In this document: positions 1-7,749 of the stretch, one piece after another | Numbering within the stretch: position 1 is the stretch's first letter | How the letters are laid out: the number at the start of each line of letters is the position of its first letter | NCBI RefSeq assembly: GCF_000169335.1 | Contig: NZ_AAXW01000041.1 | Span: forward strand, 1-44,996 | Direction of reading: 5' to 3' | Length of the DNA stretch: 44,996 bases | Source: Crocosphaera chwakensis CCY0110 | GTDB lineage: Bacteria > Cyanobacteriota > Cyanobacteriia > Cyanobacteriales > Microcystaceae | Translations under genes and position numbers: made by a program | The notes under the pieces: generated by a model | What the model was told of the DNA's origin: nothing | The model's database searches: none | Seen by the model: the letters and a program-made list of their open reading frames with translations, nothing else

Positions 1-39
1 GCAAAAGAAACAATTTTATTCAAAAGATACGGAAACAGC

Positions 40-62
40 AAAAAACCTCAGTCACACTGAGG
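40..62 (-). terminator. Rho-independent terminator of psb34
   Basis: Read on the minus strand, a 6-bp perfect stem CCTCAG/CTGAGG (46-62) with a 5-nt loop is followed directly by a T run. It lies about 40 nt past the psb34 stop. Confidence 0.85.
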
Positions 63-104
63 TCAAACGGGAGAAATTTGAGATGTCAAGCAAGAGATGA
101 ATTC

Positions 105-275
105 TTAGCTAATAACCGTAGAAACAATAACTAAGCTGGCGACGAATAATGTAGCGATAGCTCCTTGAATTAAGTAGCGACGTTGTTGGTAGGGAGCAGG
201 AAACTCAGCGTAGTAAGGTTTGGTTTCAATTGCATAAGTATTGGTAAGTCCGTTATCAAGTTGGGTGGTGTACAT
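105..275 (-). CDS. psb34: Psb34 (ssl1498 family), light-harvesting-like photosystem II assembly protein
   Basis: A 56-residue single-span thylakoid protein. The N-terminal half is polar and tyrosine-rich (PYYAEFPAPYQQRRY, residues 20-34), and one hydrophobic helix fills residues ~36-55. This matches the Psb34 family, which binds photosystem II assembly intermediates near CP47 and is related to Hlip-type proteins. The start at 275 is chosen because GGAGG lies 8-12 nt upstream and the conserved MYTT start fits the family. The longer upstream frame lacks such support. The gene stands alone with its own promoter and terminator. Family assignment is from remembered sequence similarity. Confidence 0.88.
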   Translation of the reverse strand: MYTTQLDNGLTNTYAIETKPYYAEFPAPYQQRRYLIQGAIATLFVASLVIVSTVIS

Positions 276-310
276 AGTTTGTTGCCTCCGATTGCTCTTC
301 ATATAAATTA

Positions 311-339
311 ATATAACAAACAATGTAATATTTTGTAAA
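311..339 (-). promoter_or_regulatory. Predicted sigma-70 promoter of psb34
   Basis: On the minus strand there is a -35-like TTTACA (334-339), a 17-nt spacer and a -10-like TTATAT (311-316). The leader to the psb34 ATG would be about 30 nt. Prediction by pattern only. Confidence 0.5.
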
Positions 340-424
340 GATTGCTTGACAAAATATTGCTGATGCTGATGATAATGTGAGCTTATCAATGGTTTACAGA
401 TAATTTAGATTAATTAATTTGAAC

Positions 425-868
425 ATGAAACATAATTATTTTTTACTATGGTTTGTATTCTTAAGTATTATGTTTGTTCCTAAAAATGCCTATGGGAATG
501 AGGTATGGTCAACGGAAGAATATACAGTAATTTATCTTGAAGACAGACAAAGGACGGCTGTTTGGAGTTATGGAGATGGATTAGGACATATTTTTATAGA
601 TGGTTTAGGAGGTAAATTTAAGAATAGAGGATCTTATAATGGTTATTGGGTACAAGAATCATCTTCTCTCCGTTGCGATACTTATAGAGAAGGGATGGAT
701 GGTGAACCTAGTTATTATTGGGGTAGATTTGAGATTACATTTATTGACCCGGATTTTCCTTCCCGTTGGCAAGCTAAGTTTGGTCTTTGTGATCAAAACC
801 CTACTATTGTTCTTAATGGAACTCCTGTTGGTAATTTTTCGAGTTCAGTTCCACCTTCGATAGATTAA
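425..868 (+). CDS. Secreted protein of unknown function
   Basis: 147 residues. Residues 1-24 form a clear Sec signal peptide: Lys near the start, a long hydrophobic core and a probable cut after NAYG. The mature part is rich in Tyr, Trp, Gly and Asp and looks like a beta-rich extracellular domain. It has two cysteines (in LRCDTY and GLCDQN) that could form a disulfide. I chose ATG 425 over the TTG at 419 because it gives a normal signal peptide. I do not recognise the family. It lies just upstream of a degraded gene on the same strand. Confidence 0.65.
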   Translation: MKHNYFLLWFVFLSIMFVPKNAYGNEVWSTEEYTVIYLEDRQRTAVWSYGDGLGHIFIDGLGGKFKNRGSYNGYWVQESSSLRCDTYREGMDGEPSYYWGRFEITFIDPDFPSRWQAKFGLCDQNPTIVLNGTPVGNFSSSVPPSID

Positions 869-905
869 TAAAAACGTAATTATTAAATAAAGAAAGATCA
901 AGATA

Positions 906-1169
906 ATGAATCAAGTCCTTTCTCTCGTTCCTGTGTCATCAATAACCCTTTAGTCAATTGGTGTTTTTGCAGTTTTAATGTTAGGTTTATTTGATCTTTC
1001 TCTATTTATTGCTGATTCACGCCAACAAGTTAAATTTTAATTTAATGGGCAACAATTGAGTATTACGGTAGATTTATATGGATAGACTATTCCTTTAAAT
1101 TCTTTGATTATTGATAAGGCTAAAGTAATTAAATTTGGTAAAACCGAACATAATACTGATAAAAGATAA
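906..1169 (+). pseudogene. Degraded gene for a small membrane/PH-like protein, three in-frame stops
   Basis: One frame from ATG 906 to TAA 1167 reads as protein-like throughout but is broken by TAG at 951, TAA at 1038 and TAG at 1083. The first part encodes a hydrophobic helix (GVFAVLMLGLFDLSLFIA). Later blocks (GQQLSITVDLYG, then TIPLNSLIIDKAKVI) resemble the bacterial PH-like proteins found in many cyanobacteria, in which I would expect Arg at the third stop. Single-base changes could have made the stops (for example CAA to TAA). No frameshift is needed, which suggests recent loss. Family assignment is tentative. Confidence 0.6.
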
Positions 1170-1435
1170 CATAATTTTGATGAATAGAGTAAGCAAATTA
1201 TAATAAAAATATTAAGATTGTTTTTCTTTACATTTCATATTAATTCTTAACCCTTTATCATCTCTATAATATTAATCTTGCGTTATACTGAATTTAATTC
1301 TGAGTCAACTGATACACTATTTTATTGCAAGTACATCCATTGAAAATTATACCGCTTCAAGCAAGTTCATATAGGTAAGTTATACGCTTTAGATCAACAA
1401 TAATTAATTAATTAACCCAGTCAATTGAGGAAAAC
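1170..1435. other. Intergenic region upstream of cph1
   Basis: AT-rich, with no credible ORF on either strand. It presumably holds the cph1-rcp1 promoter, but no -35/-10 pair stands out enough to call. Confidence 0.4.
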
Positions 1436-1438
1436 TTG

Positions 1439-3721
1439 ATGATTAGCAATGTTAAAACCAGTCAAGACATCAATCTGCAAAGATTAGAAGAATTACAAAT
1501 ACATTTATGGGGAAAAACTCAACCTCACGGAGTCTTATTTGTTCTCGATGAGTCTAACCTCAAAATTGTGCAAACTAGCAGCAACACAAAACAATTTTTT
1601 GGGATTACACCAGAGGAAATTATTAAGCTAACTTTAGACAATATTTTTGATAGTTTCCAAATTGAACAGTTAAAAACAGGATTAGAAAGCAACAACTTAG
1701 ATTTTATTAATCCTACCAAACTTTGGGCAAGGGTTGATGGAGATAACTATGTAATTTTTGACGGTGTTTTTCATCGAAATATTGAAGGCTTCTTGATTTT
1801 AGAGTTAGAACCAGCTATTTCTCAAGAAAATATACCTTTCTTGAGTTTTTATCATTTAGCCAAAGCTTCTATAAACCAGTTACAAAGTAATGCGAATTTA
1901 ACGGATTTTTGTCAAATTATTGTTAAGGAAGTCCGTAAGATGACTGGGTTTGATCGAGTCATGTTATATAAATTTGATGAAGACGATCATGGAGAAGTTA
2001 TAGCAGAAGATAAACTAGAAGAATTAGAACCCTATTTAGGTCTGCATTATCCTGCTTCTGATATTCCCTTACCTGCAAGAAGACTGTTTAGTTCTAACTA
2101 TATTCGCTTAATTCCTAACGCAAAAGCAGAAGGAGTTGATTTATTTCCCAAGTTACACCCCGTCAATGATACGGCCTTAGATTTAACCCATTCTATCCTC
2201 AGAAGTGCCTCCCCTTGTCATCTCGAATACCTGCATAATATGGGTGTAGGTGCATCTTTAACCATCTCCTTAATTGATGAAGGAAAATTATGGGGACTGA
2301 TCGCCTGTCACCATTTAACCCCGAAATATGTTCCTTATGAATTAAGAAAAGCTTGCGAATTTTTAGGACAAGTTGTCTTTGCTGAAATTTCGGCTAAAGA
2401 AGAAACAAAAGACTATGATTACCGCATGAAATTAACAGCAATACAGGGTGGGTTAATTGAATCAATGACCCAAGCTAATACCTTTATAGAAGGGTTAATT
2501 AAAAGTAACCAAAATCTCTTAGATTTAACCAGTTCTCAAGGGGTTGTCGTTTGTGTCGGAGATGAGTATAAATTAATAGGAAAAACCCCCAAAGAAGAAG
2601 ATGTTAAATATTTGCTGCAATGGTTAAAGAAAGAAATTAATGAGGACGTTTTTTCCACTCCTTCTTTACCTAATTTATATGCAGATGCACGAAACTTTAA
2701 AGACGTGGCCAGTGGGTTATTAGCGGTTAAGATTTCTCACCGTAATTATATCCTATGGTTCCGTCCCGAAGTGATACAAACGGTTGATTGGGGAGGAGAT
2801 CCGTCGAAAGCTTACGAAATGCAGAATATTGACGGAAATTTAAAGTTATGTCCCCGAAAATCCTTTGAATTATGGAAAGAAACCGTCCGTCTAACCTCCT
2901 TATCCTGGAAACCAGTAGAAATTAAAGCAGCATTAGGGTTAAAAGAAGCGATTGTTAACATTATTCTACGACAAGCGGACGAATTGGCCCAATTAGCCCA
3001 TGATTTGGAACTTTCTAACGCAGAATTACGGAAATTTGCCTATGTTGCTTCTCATGACCTACAAGAACCTTTAAACCAAGTCTCTAACTACGTGCAACTG
3101 TTAGAAATGCGCTACGATGAAGCACTAGATGAAGATGCCAAAGAGTTCATCAACTTTGCCGTCGAAGGGGTCAGCTTGATGCAAACTCTCATTGATGATG
3201 TGTTAGCCTATTCTAAAGTGGATATGCGAGACATCGAGTTTCAATTAACTGAGTCTGAAACCGCGCTAGAAAAGGCGATCGCCAATCTTCGGGGACGCAT
3301 TGCAGACACTAATGCTATCATTACCCATGATCCTCTACCCACGGTCATGGCCGATGGTACTCAGTTAATACAATTGTTCTTAAATTTGATTTCTAATGCG
3401 ATCAAATTCCGCAAAGAAGCAACCCCAGAAATTCATATTCAAGCGCAACGGTTAGAAGAGGAATGGTTATTTTCTGTAAAAGATAACGGGATGGGGATCG
3501 ATCCCAGGTTTAGCGATCGCATCTTTGTTATTTTCCAACGGTTACACACCCGTGACGAATATCCAGGTACTGGTATGGGTTTGGCCATTTGTAAGAAAAT
3601 AATGGAGTGTCATCGCGGTAAAATTTGGGTAGAGTCAGAAGTAGGTCAAGGTGCAACATTCTATTTCACCATACCAGTAGGAGGTCAACAACGTGATCGC
3701 AAGAGAGGGTCAACAAGATAA
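1439..3721 (+). CDS. cph1: Cyanobacterial phytochrome Cph1, red/far-red photoreceptor histidine kinase
   Basis: 760 residues with the full PAS-GAF-PHY-HisKA-HATPase order. Cys260 in the block SPCHLEYLHNMGV fits the phycocyanobilin-binding Cys of Cph1 (Cys259 in Synechocystis). There is no N-terminal Cys of the bacteriophytochrome kind. The GAF block reads GLHYPASDIP; the PHY tongue has WFRPE and PRKSF. The kinase has its H-box at His539 (SHDLQEP), the N-box LNLISNAIKF, and G-boxes DNGMGI and GTGMGLAI. ATG 1439 is preferred to TTG 1436 because GAGG lies 8 nt before it. It should autophosphorylate under light control and signal to the overlapping rcp1 product. A heme oxygenase encoded at 10.9 kb can start chromophore synthesis. 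Confidence 0.95.
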   Translation: MISNVKTSQDINLQRLEELQIHLWGKTQPHGVLFVLDESNLKIVQTSSNTKQFFGITPEEIIKLTLDNIFDSFQIEQLKTGLESNNLDFINPTKLWARVDGDNYVIFDGVFHRNIEGFLILELEPAISQENIPFLSFYHLAKASINQLQSNANLTDFCQIIVKEVRKMTGFDRVMLYKFDEDDHGEVIAEDKLEELEPYLGLHYPASDIPLPARRLFSSNYIRLIPNAKAEGVDLFPKLHPVNDTALDLTHSILRSASPCHLEYLHNMGVGASLTISLIDEGKLWGLIACHHLTPKYVPYELRKACEFLGQVVFAEISAKEETKDYDYRMKLTAIQGGLIESMTQANTFIEGLIKSNQNLLDLTSSQGVVVCVGDEYKLIGKTPKEEDVKYLLQWLKKEINEDVFSTPSLPNLYADARNFKDVASGLLAVKISHRNYILWFRPEVIQTVDWGGDPSKAYEMQNIDGNLKLCPRKSFELWKETVRLTSLSWKPVEIKAALGLKEAIVNIILRQADELAQLAHDLELSNAELRKFAYVASHDLQEPLNQVSNYVQLLEMRYDEALDEDAKEFINFAVEGVSLMQTLIDDVLAYSKVDMRDIEFQLTESETALEKAIANLRGRIADTNAIITHDPLPTVMADGTQLIQLFLNLISNAIKFRKEATPEIHIQAQRLEEEWLFSVKDNGMGIDPRFSDRIFVIFQRLHTRDEYPGTGMGLAICKKIMECHRGKIWVESEVGQGATFYFTIPVGGQQRDRKRGSTR

Positions 3722-4139
3722 AATTATCCTCTTAGTAGAAGATTCTAAGGCAGATATTCGTCTCGTTCAAGAAGTGCTAAAAACCAGTACCGTTCCCCAT
3801 CAATTAATGATCGTCAGGAATGGTATGGATGCAATGGCCTACTTGCGAAAAGAAGGGGAGTTTAATGAGTCTCCCCGACCCAATTTAATTATTCTTGATT
3901 TGAATTTACCTCGCAAGGATGGGAGGGAAGTCTTAGCAGAAATTAAAAGCGATCCAAATCTTAAACGAATTCCTGTGATTGTCTTAACAACATCGAGTAA
4001 TGATGAGGATATCCAAGAAAGTTATGATCTTTATGTCAACTGTTATATTACTAAGTCTCGTAACTTAAAAGACTTGTTTAAATTAGTGAAAGGAATTGAA
4101 TCTTTTTGGTTAGATACGGTTACTTTACCCAATAATTAG
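3693..4139 (+). CDS. rcp1: Rcp1, response regulator partner of Cph1
   Basis: 148-residue single-domain receiver with no output domain. It has acidic residues Glu16-Asp17 (VEDS), the phosphoacceptor Asp69 (IILDLNLP), a Thr switch (VLTTS) and Lys in ITKSRN. The C-terminal helix block DLFKLVKGIESFWLDTVTLP is characteristic of Rcp1. The GTG start overlaps the last 29 nt of cph1 in another frame, implying translational coupling and near-equal expression. A start further inside the gene is possible, but the receiver fold begins at about residue 10. Confidence 0.93.
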   Translation: MIAREGQQDKIILLVEDSKADIRLVQEVLKTSTVPHQLMIVRNGMDAMAYLRKEGEFNESPRPNLIILDLNLPRKDGREVLAEIKSDPNLKRIPVIVLTTSSNDEDIQESYDLYVNCYITKSRNLKDLFKLVKGIESFWLDTVTLPNN

Positions 4140-4176
4140 TCATATAATAGATAATGATAGATTAGGAGTATAAAGG

Positions 4177-4416
4177 ATGTCAGATTTTGATTTTCATAGA
4201 AGATTATCCGCAGTAGAACGAGAAATCAACAAGTTAAAAGATGGATATCAAGAATTAGATAGTGTTGTTGATCCTAAAGGATGGATAGGAGAATCATTTG
4301 AGTTGCTTGATAAAGATGTAGAAGCAGTTAAACAAGAAATCTCACAACTGAGACAAGAAGTTAATGGAAAACTTGATGCCATTCTTCAATATTTAACAGG
4401 AATGAATAAAAATTAA
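4177..4416 (+). CDS. Small coiled-coil protein of unknown function
   Basis: 79 residues, highly charged, with heptad-like spacing across residues 8-30 and 46-75 (for example DVEAVKQEISQLRQEVNGKL). A good ribosome binding site, AGGAG, lies about 10 nt upstream of ATG. It ends 14 nt before xisI, so the two are probably co-transcribed. It sits where xisH is often found next to xisI but does not resemble XisH, which is longer. No function can be assigned; a partner or regulator of XisI is only a guess from position. Confidence 0.65.
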   Translation: MSDFDFHRRLSAVEREINKLKDGYQELDSVVDPKGWIGESFELLDKDVEAVKQEISQLRQEVNGKLDAILQYLTGMNKN

Positions 4417-4430
4417 TATGATAGTTTCAT

Positions 4431-4766
4431 ATGGATAAATCAACTAAATATCGTCAATTAGTAAAAAATATTTTATTAGAATATACTAATTATAATTCAA
4501 ACTCTAATGGGTTAGAAACACAGGCAATTTTTGATGAGGAAAGAGAACATTATCAAGTCGTTAATTTTGGATGGGAAGGACAAAAATATGTCCATTATTG
4601 TCTCATTCATATTGATTTAAAAGGAGATAAAATTTGGATTCAATGGAATATGACAGAACAAGATATTGCTGAAGATTTAGTTGAATTAGGAGTTTCTGCA
4701 CAAGATATTGTTATTGGGTTTCATCCTCCTAAGTTGCGTAAATTAACGGATTATGCTGTTGGTTAA
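4431..4766 (+). CDS. xisI: XisI family protein (fdxN element excision controlling factor-like)
   Basis: 111 residues matching XisI from end to end. Recognisable blocks are the N-terminal YRQLVKNILLEY, VHYCLIHIDLKGDKIWIQWN in the middle, and the C-terminal VIGFHPPKLRKLTDYAVG. In Anabaena, XisH and XisI control excision of the fdxN DNA element. Most cyanobacterial copies are not near such an element, and their role is unclear. No xisH is adjacent and no recombinase is in the window, so excision control here is doubtful. Confidence 0.85.
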   Translation: MDKSTKYRQLVKNILLEYTNYNSNSNGLETQAIFDEEREHYQVVNFGWEGQKYVHYCLIHIDLKGDKIWIQWNMTEQDIAEDLVELGVSAQDIVIGFHPPKLRKLTDYAVG

Positions 4767-4784
4767 AAATTATGTTTTAAATCC

Positions 4785-4849
4785 TTGCTTTTCTTGAGTT
4801 GACATGATATCATGAAAATGATGGAAAAGGTTTGCGCTTCTAACCTTTT
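4785..4849 (+). promoter_or_regulatory. Orphan copy of a promoter plus leader-hairpin module (copy 1)
   Basis: -35-like TTGCTT (4785-4790), a 17-nt spacer and -10-like TATCAT (4808-4813), the latter inside a perfect palindrome ATGATATCAT (4804-4813). It is followed by an 8-bp perfect hairpin, AAAAGGTT/AACCTTTT (4825-4849). About 84% identical over ~57 nt to the segment in front of hicB (7407-7470). No plus-strand gene follows within 2.6 kb, so this copy seems to have lost its gene or to make only a short RNA. Confidence 0.5.
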
Positions 4850-5007
4850 GATCAGGTCGTATTTTTTAGATTGGGATAATGCTTTAATTCTGGGTTAATT
4901 AACATTGTACGAGTACAATAATAGTATCTTCATATTAATGTGATCGCTCTTTAAATTCTCTGTCATTTTCATTCAAGACAATATAATAATTTAAGCAAAA
5001 AGATATG

Positions 5008-5087
5008 ACAAAGAAAAAGGATTTAACACTGTTAAATCCCTACAAATTGATTATATTTAACCGTAGGGGCATAATAATATTATGCCC
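5008..5087 (-). terminator. Tandem hairpins ending the large minus-strand gene
   Basis: Two perfect 9-bp stems follow the 5113-7158 stop on the minus strand. The first is GGGCATAAT/ATTATGCCC (5067-5087) with a 3-nt loop. The second is GGATTTAAC/GTTAAATCC (5019-5039), also with a 3-nt loop and followed on the minus strand by a TTTTTC tract. The second is the more typical Rho-independent terminator. Confidence 0.75.
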
Positions 5088-5112
5088 TTAATTCTATCAC
5101 ATTGAACAAAAA

Positions 5113-7158
5113 TTATATCGGTTTAATAAGATAATACTGGTCTGCATCCGCATTTGATGCAGCGTTACCATTGATTGAAATAAAGTGTTTTGTGACAGGT
5201 GAACCTGTGGGATAATTTTGACTCCAAGCCCAAAAGCCAAAGACTCCATTTTGTGTGTCATAGCCTGCAAAAATTGCAGTGTGGCGATGATTATAATTGC
5301 CGTTAGAATCAAAGATTGCTATAGCTGAACCAACGGCGACATTTCGGTTTTGAATTACGTTTTCTCCCCGTTTCCAATAACTTGTATTAATTTTTTCTGT
5401 ATCAGTCATGTCTTTAACTAAATCAACACATTGATACCGATATCCACCGTCTGCTTCAATATATTGACCATCAAATTCACCATTTAAAAGACGGGTTAAA
5501 TTGCTGGATGTTGTCATTAATGCTGGTGATGGTTCTGGGGTTGGTAATGATGGGGGTTGAGGGGTTGGTGATGGTGTACCCCTATCACCTGTTTCATGTA
5601 AAGCTGTACCAGTATGAAGGAGGGCAGATTTAAAGTTAGTAGCTCCTGAAAAAATATGAACTTCTGTGCTACGAGTTCCTGTTGAACTTTTCTTAATAGC
5701 AACTAAATCAGCACGTCCATCACGATTCCAATCTGTCATTTCAAATTCAAAATTAGAACCTGTTTCATGTAAAGCTGTACCAGTATTAAGGAGGGCAGAT
5801 TTAAAGTTAGTAGCTCCTGAAAAAATATGAACTTCTGTGCTACGAGTTCCTGTTGAACTTTTCTTGATAGCAACTAAATCAGCACGTCCATCACGATTCC
5901 AATCTGTCATTTCAAATTCAAAATTAGAACCTGTTTCATGGAGTGCTGTACCAGTATTAAGGAGGGCAGATTTAAAGTTAGTAGCTCCTGAAAAAATATG
6001 AACTTCTGTGCTACGAGTTCCTGTTGAACTTTTCTTAATAGCAACTAAATCAGAGAATCCATCACGATTCCAATCTGTCATTTCAAATTCAAAATTAGAA
6101 CCTGTTTCATGTAAAGCTGTACCAGTATTAAGGAGGGCAGATTTAAAGTTAGTAGCTCCTGAAAAAATATGAACTTCTGTGCTACGAGTTCCTGTTGAAC
6201 TTTTCTTAATAGCAACTAAATCAGAGAATCCATCACGATTCCAATCTGTCATTTCAAATTCAAAATTAGAACCTGTTTCATGGAGTGCTGTACCAGTATT
6301 AAGGAGGGCAGATTTAAAGTTAGTAGCTCCTGAAAAAATATGAACTTCTGTGCTACGAGTTCCTGTTGAACTTTTCTTAATAGCAACTAAATCAGCACGT
6401 CCATCACGATTCCAATCTGTCATTTCAAATTCAAAATTAGAACCTGTTTCATGGAGTGCTGTCAAATCGAGATTTTGCTCAACTAAAACATCAACCCCAC
6501 CAATATTAATAACTCCCCAATCATTTTCACTCTGTAATGATGCTAACTCACCATCAGATAATACATCTCCTTGCACCAAATGAGCGAATATTTCTCCTTC
6601 ATCACCAACAGCATCAGTTACATTAATCTGATAATCTACATAATGCCCTGTTTCCTCTAAAATGACCGAAACAATATCACTTAAACTGTTATTGAGTAGA
6701 AAATCCTCTGAGACATAAATCTTACCGGTTGAAGTGGCAAACGCTCCATTTGCATCTCCCATATCCTCAGCAGATAACACCTCAATCTCTGGAAACAGAC
6801 CAAAATCATCCTTTGCCCATTGTTGCGCTATACTATCAGCGATCGCCTGATTATAACTATCCCCAAAAGCGACAGTGAACGCATCAGAAAACCCCTCATG
6901 ACTGGCAAATTCAGTTAAAGCATCCTGTGCTATATCCTTAGCTTGATTTAACTTCGTCTCTTGATTGGTACTCTCTCCAAGCATTTGCTCAAAAAAAGCA
7001 ATTTTTTCGGCTAAAGAATTAATTTCTGCTAAATTCGCTCCTTGTTGGTTTGTGTGAGTAAAAGCAGATAGATTATATTCATCGTTAAAAGAAGACAAAG
7101 CTTGCTTTAACTCAGGAGAAAAAGAGGAATTTTCCCCAGACTCAAGATAATTATTCAT
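5113..7158 (-). CDS. Multidomain repeat protein with EExGH domain, FG-GAP-like repeats and BPSL0067/NlpC-like C-terminus
   Basis: 681 residues. Residues ~1-230 form a domain with IYVSEDFL, then ILEETGHYVD (Glu168-His172) and DEGEIFAHLVQG. This resembles the domain that opens many large cyanobacterial calcium-binding exoproteins and looks like a zinc-peptidase remnant. Five 57-residue repeats follow (~239-523), each with DWNRDG..DL, an FG-GAP/VCBS-like calcium loop. After a Pro-rich linker comes a domain with Cys577 (YQCVDLVKD) and His626 (HRHTAIFAGY), fitting the BPSL0067 family of NlpC/P60-like peptidases. ATG 7158 is preferred over 7170 because GAGAGG precedes it. There is no classical signal peptide. 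A secreted wall-hydrolysing effector is an inference. Confidence 0.75.
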   Translation of the reverse strand: MNNYLESGENSSFSPELKQALSSFNDEYNLSAFTHTNQQGANLAEINSLAEKIAFFEQMLGESTNQETKLNQAKDIAQDALTEFASHEGFSDAFTVAFGDSYNQAIADSIAQQWAKDDFGLFPEIEVLSAEDMGDANGAFATSTGKIYVSEDFLLNNSLSDIVSVILEETGHYVDYQINVTDAVGDEGEIFAHLVQGDVLSDGELASLQSENDWGVINIGGVDVLVEQNLDLTALHETGSNFEFEMTDWNRDGRADLVAIKKSSTGTRSTEVHIFSGATNFKSALLNTGTALHETGSNFEFEMTDWNRDGFSDLVAIKKSSTGTRSTEVHIFSGATNFKSALLNTGTALHETGSNFEFEMTDWNRDGFSDLVAIKKSSTGTRSTEVHIFSGATNFKSALLNTGTALHETGSNFEFEMTDWNRDGRADLVAIKKSSTGTRSTEVHIFSGATNFKSALLNTGTALHETGSNFEFEMTDWNRDGRADLVAIKKSSTGTRSTEVHIFSGATNFKSALLHTGTALHETGDRGTPSPTPQPPSLPTPEPSPALMTTSSNLTRLLNGEFDGQYIEADGGYRYQCVDLVKDMTDTEKINTSYWKRGENVIQNRNVAVGSAIAIFDSNGNYNHRHTAIFAGYDTQNGVFGFWAWSQNYPTGSPVTKHFISINGNAASNADADQYYLIKPI
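5588..6442 (-). repeat. Five tandem 171-bp repeats inside the large gene
   Basis: Unit boundaries recur every 171 nt at 5588, 5759, 5930, 6101 and 6272, with the start of a sixth at 6443. Units are nearly identical in DNA. Visible differences are one codon pair (GRADL or GFSDL), a synonymous block near the HETG codons, and LNTG/LHTG in the last unit. Such identity implies recent duplication or ongoing gene conversion. Confidence 0.95.
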
Positions 7159-7406
7159 TAAACCTCTCATGTATTAAAACTGTGAAAAATACTGGCTGAT
7201 GCTTGTCAATTTGAGAAGATTATGACAAATAATTATTATCAATCGAGTGATAAAGATCGCAATAAAGCAGTGTTCAAAATCATAGTAATTATTACCCTAA
7301 AATGACTAACGGATCTTTCAATAATTTATAATGAAGATAAAGTTATTAAACTATTTGGATAGTTTTTTATGTGATATTTTTAACCCAAAATTAATGTTAA
7401 AAATAT

Positions 7407-7470
7407 TTGATTTTCTTGACTTGACATGATATTATGAGAACAATAGAAAAGGTGTGCGCTCATAACCTCA
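7407..7470 (+). promoter_or_regulatory. Promoter plus leader hairpin of hicBA (copy 2 of the repeated module)
   Basis: -35-like TTGATT (7407-7412), a 17-nt spacer and -10-like TATTAT (7430-7435) within a near-palindrome ATGATATTAT. An imperfect hairpin, AAAAGGT/ACCT plus TTTT, spans 7447-7474. hicB starts about 75 nt further on. The palindrome over the -10 is a candidate operator for HicB autoregulation (inference). The remaining 7171-7406 shows no gene. Confidence 0.55.
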
Positions 7471-7542
7471 GTTTTGAAGGATGTCATCTCTTGTTTTGAT
7501 ACAATCAGATTTTGACATCATTTTTAACGGAATTAGTGAATA

Positions 7543-7749
7543 ATGAATAGAAGATTTACTGCGATTATCTATTGGGAAGAAGATGTTTATGTTGCTGAAT
7601 GTCCAGAGGTGGGAACAGCAAGTCAAGGAGATAGCATAGAAGAAGCATTAGCTAATCTCAAAGAAGCAACCGAACTATATTTAGAAGAATTTCCTTTACC
7701 TAAAACATCCCCTCGTTTATTGACTACATTTGAGGTATTAAGTGCCTAA
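7543..7749 (+). CDS. hicB: HicB family antitoxin
   Basis: 68 residues. The N-terminal strand FTAIIYWEEDVYVAECPEVGTASQGDSIEEALANLKEATELYL is the partial RNase H-like HicB fold. The protein is short and has no obvious C-terminal DNA-binding domain, as in many HicB-like antitoxins. Its stop overlaps the downstream toxin gene by 8 nt, as expected for a toxin-antitoxin operon. HicB should bind and block HicA; repression of its own promoter is plausible only with a DNA-binding region I cannot see. Confidence 0.87.
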   Translation: MNRRFTAIIYWEEDVYVAECPEVGTASQGDSIEEALANLKEATELYLEEFPLPKTSPRLLTTFEVLSA

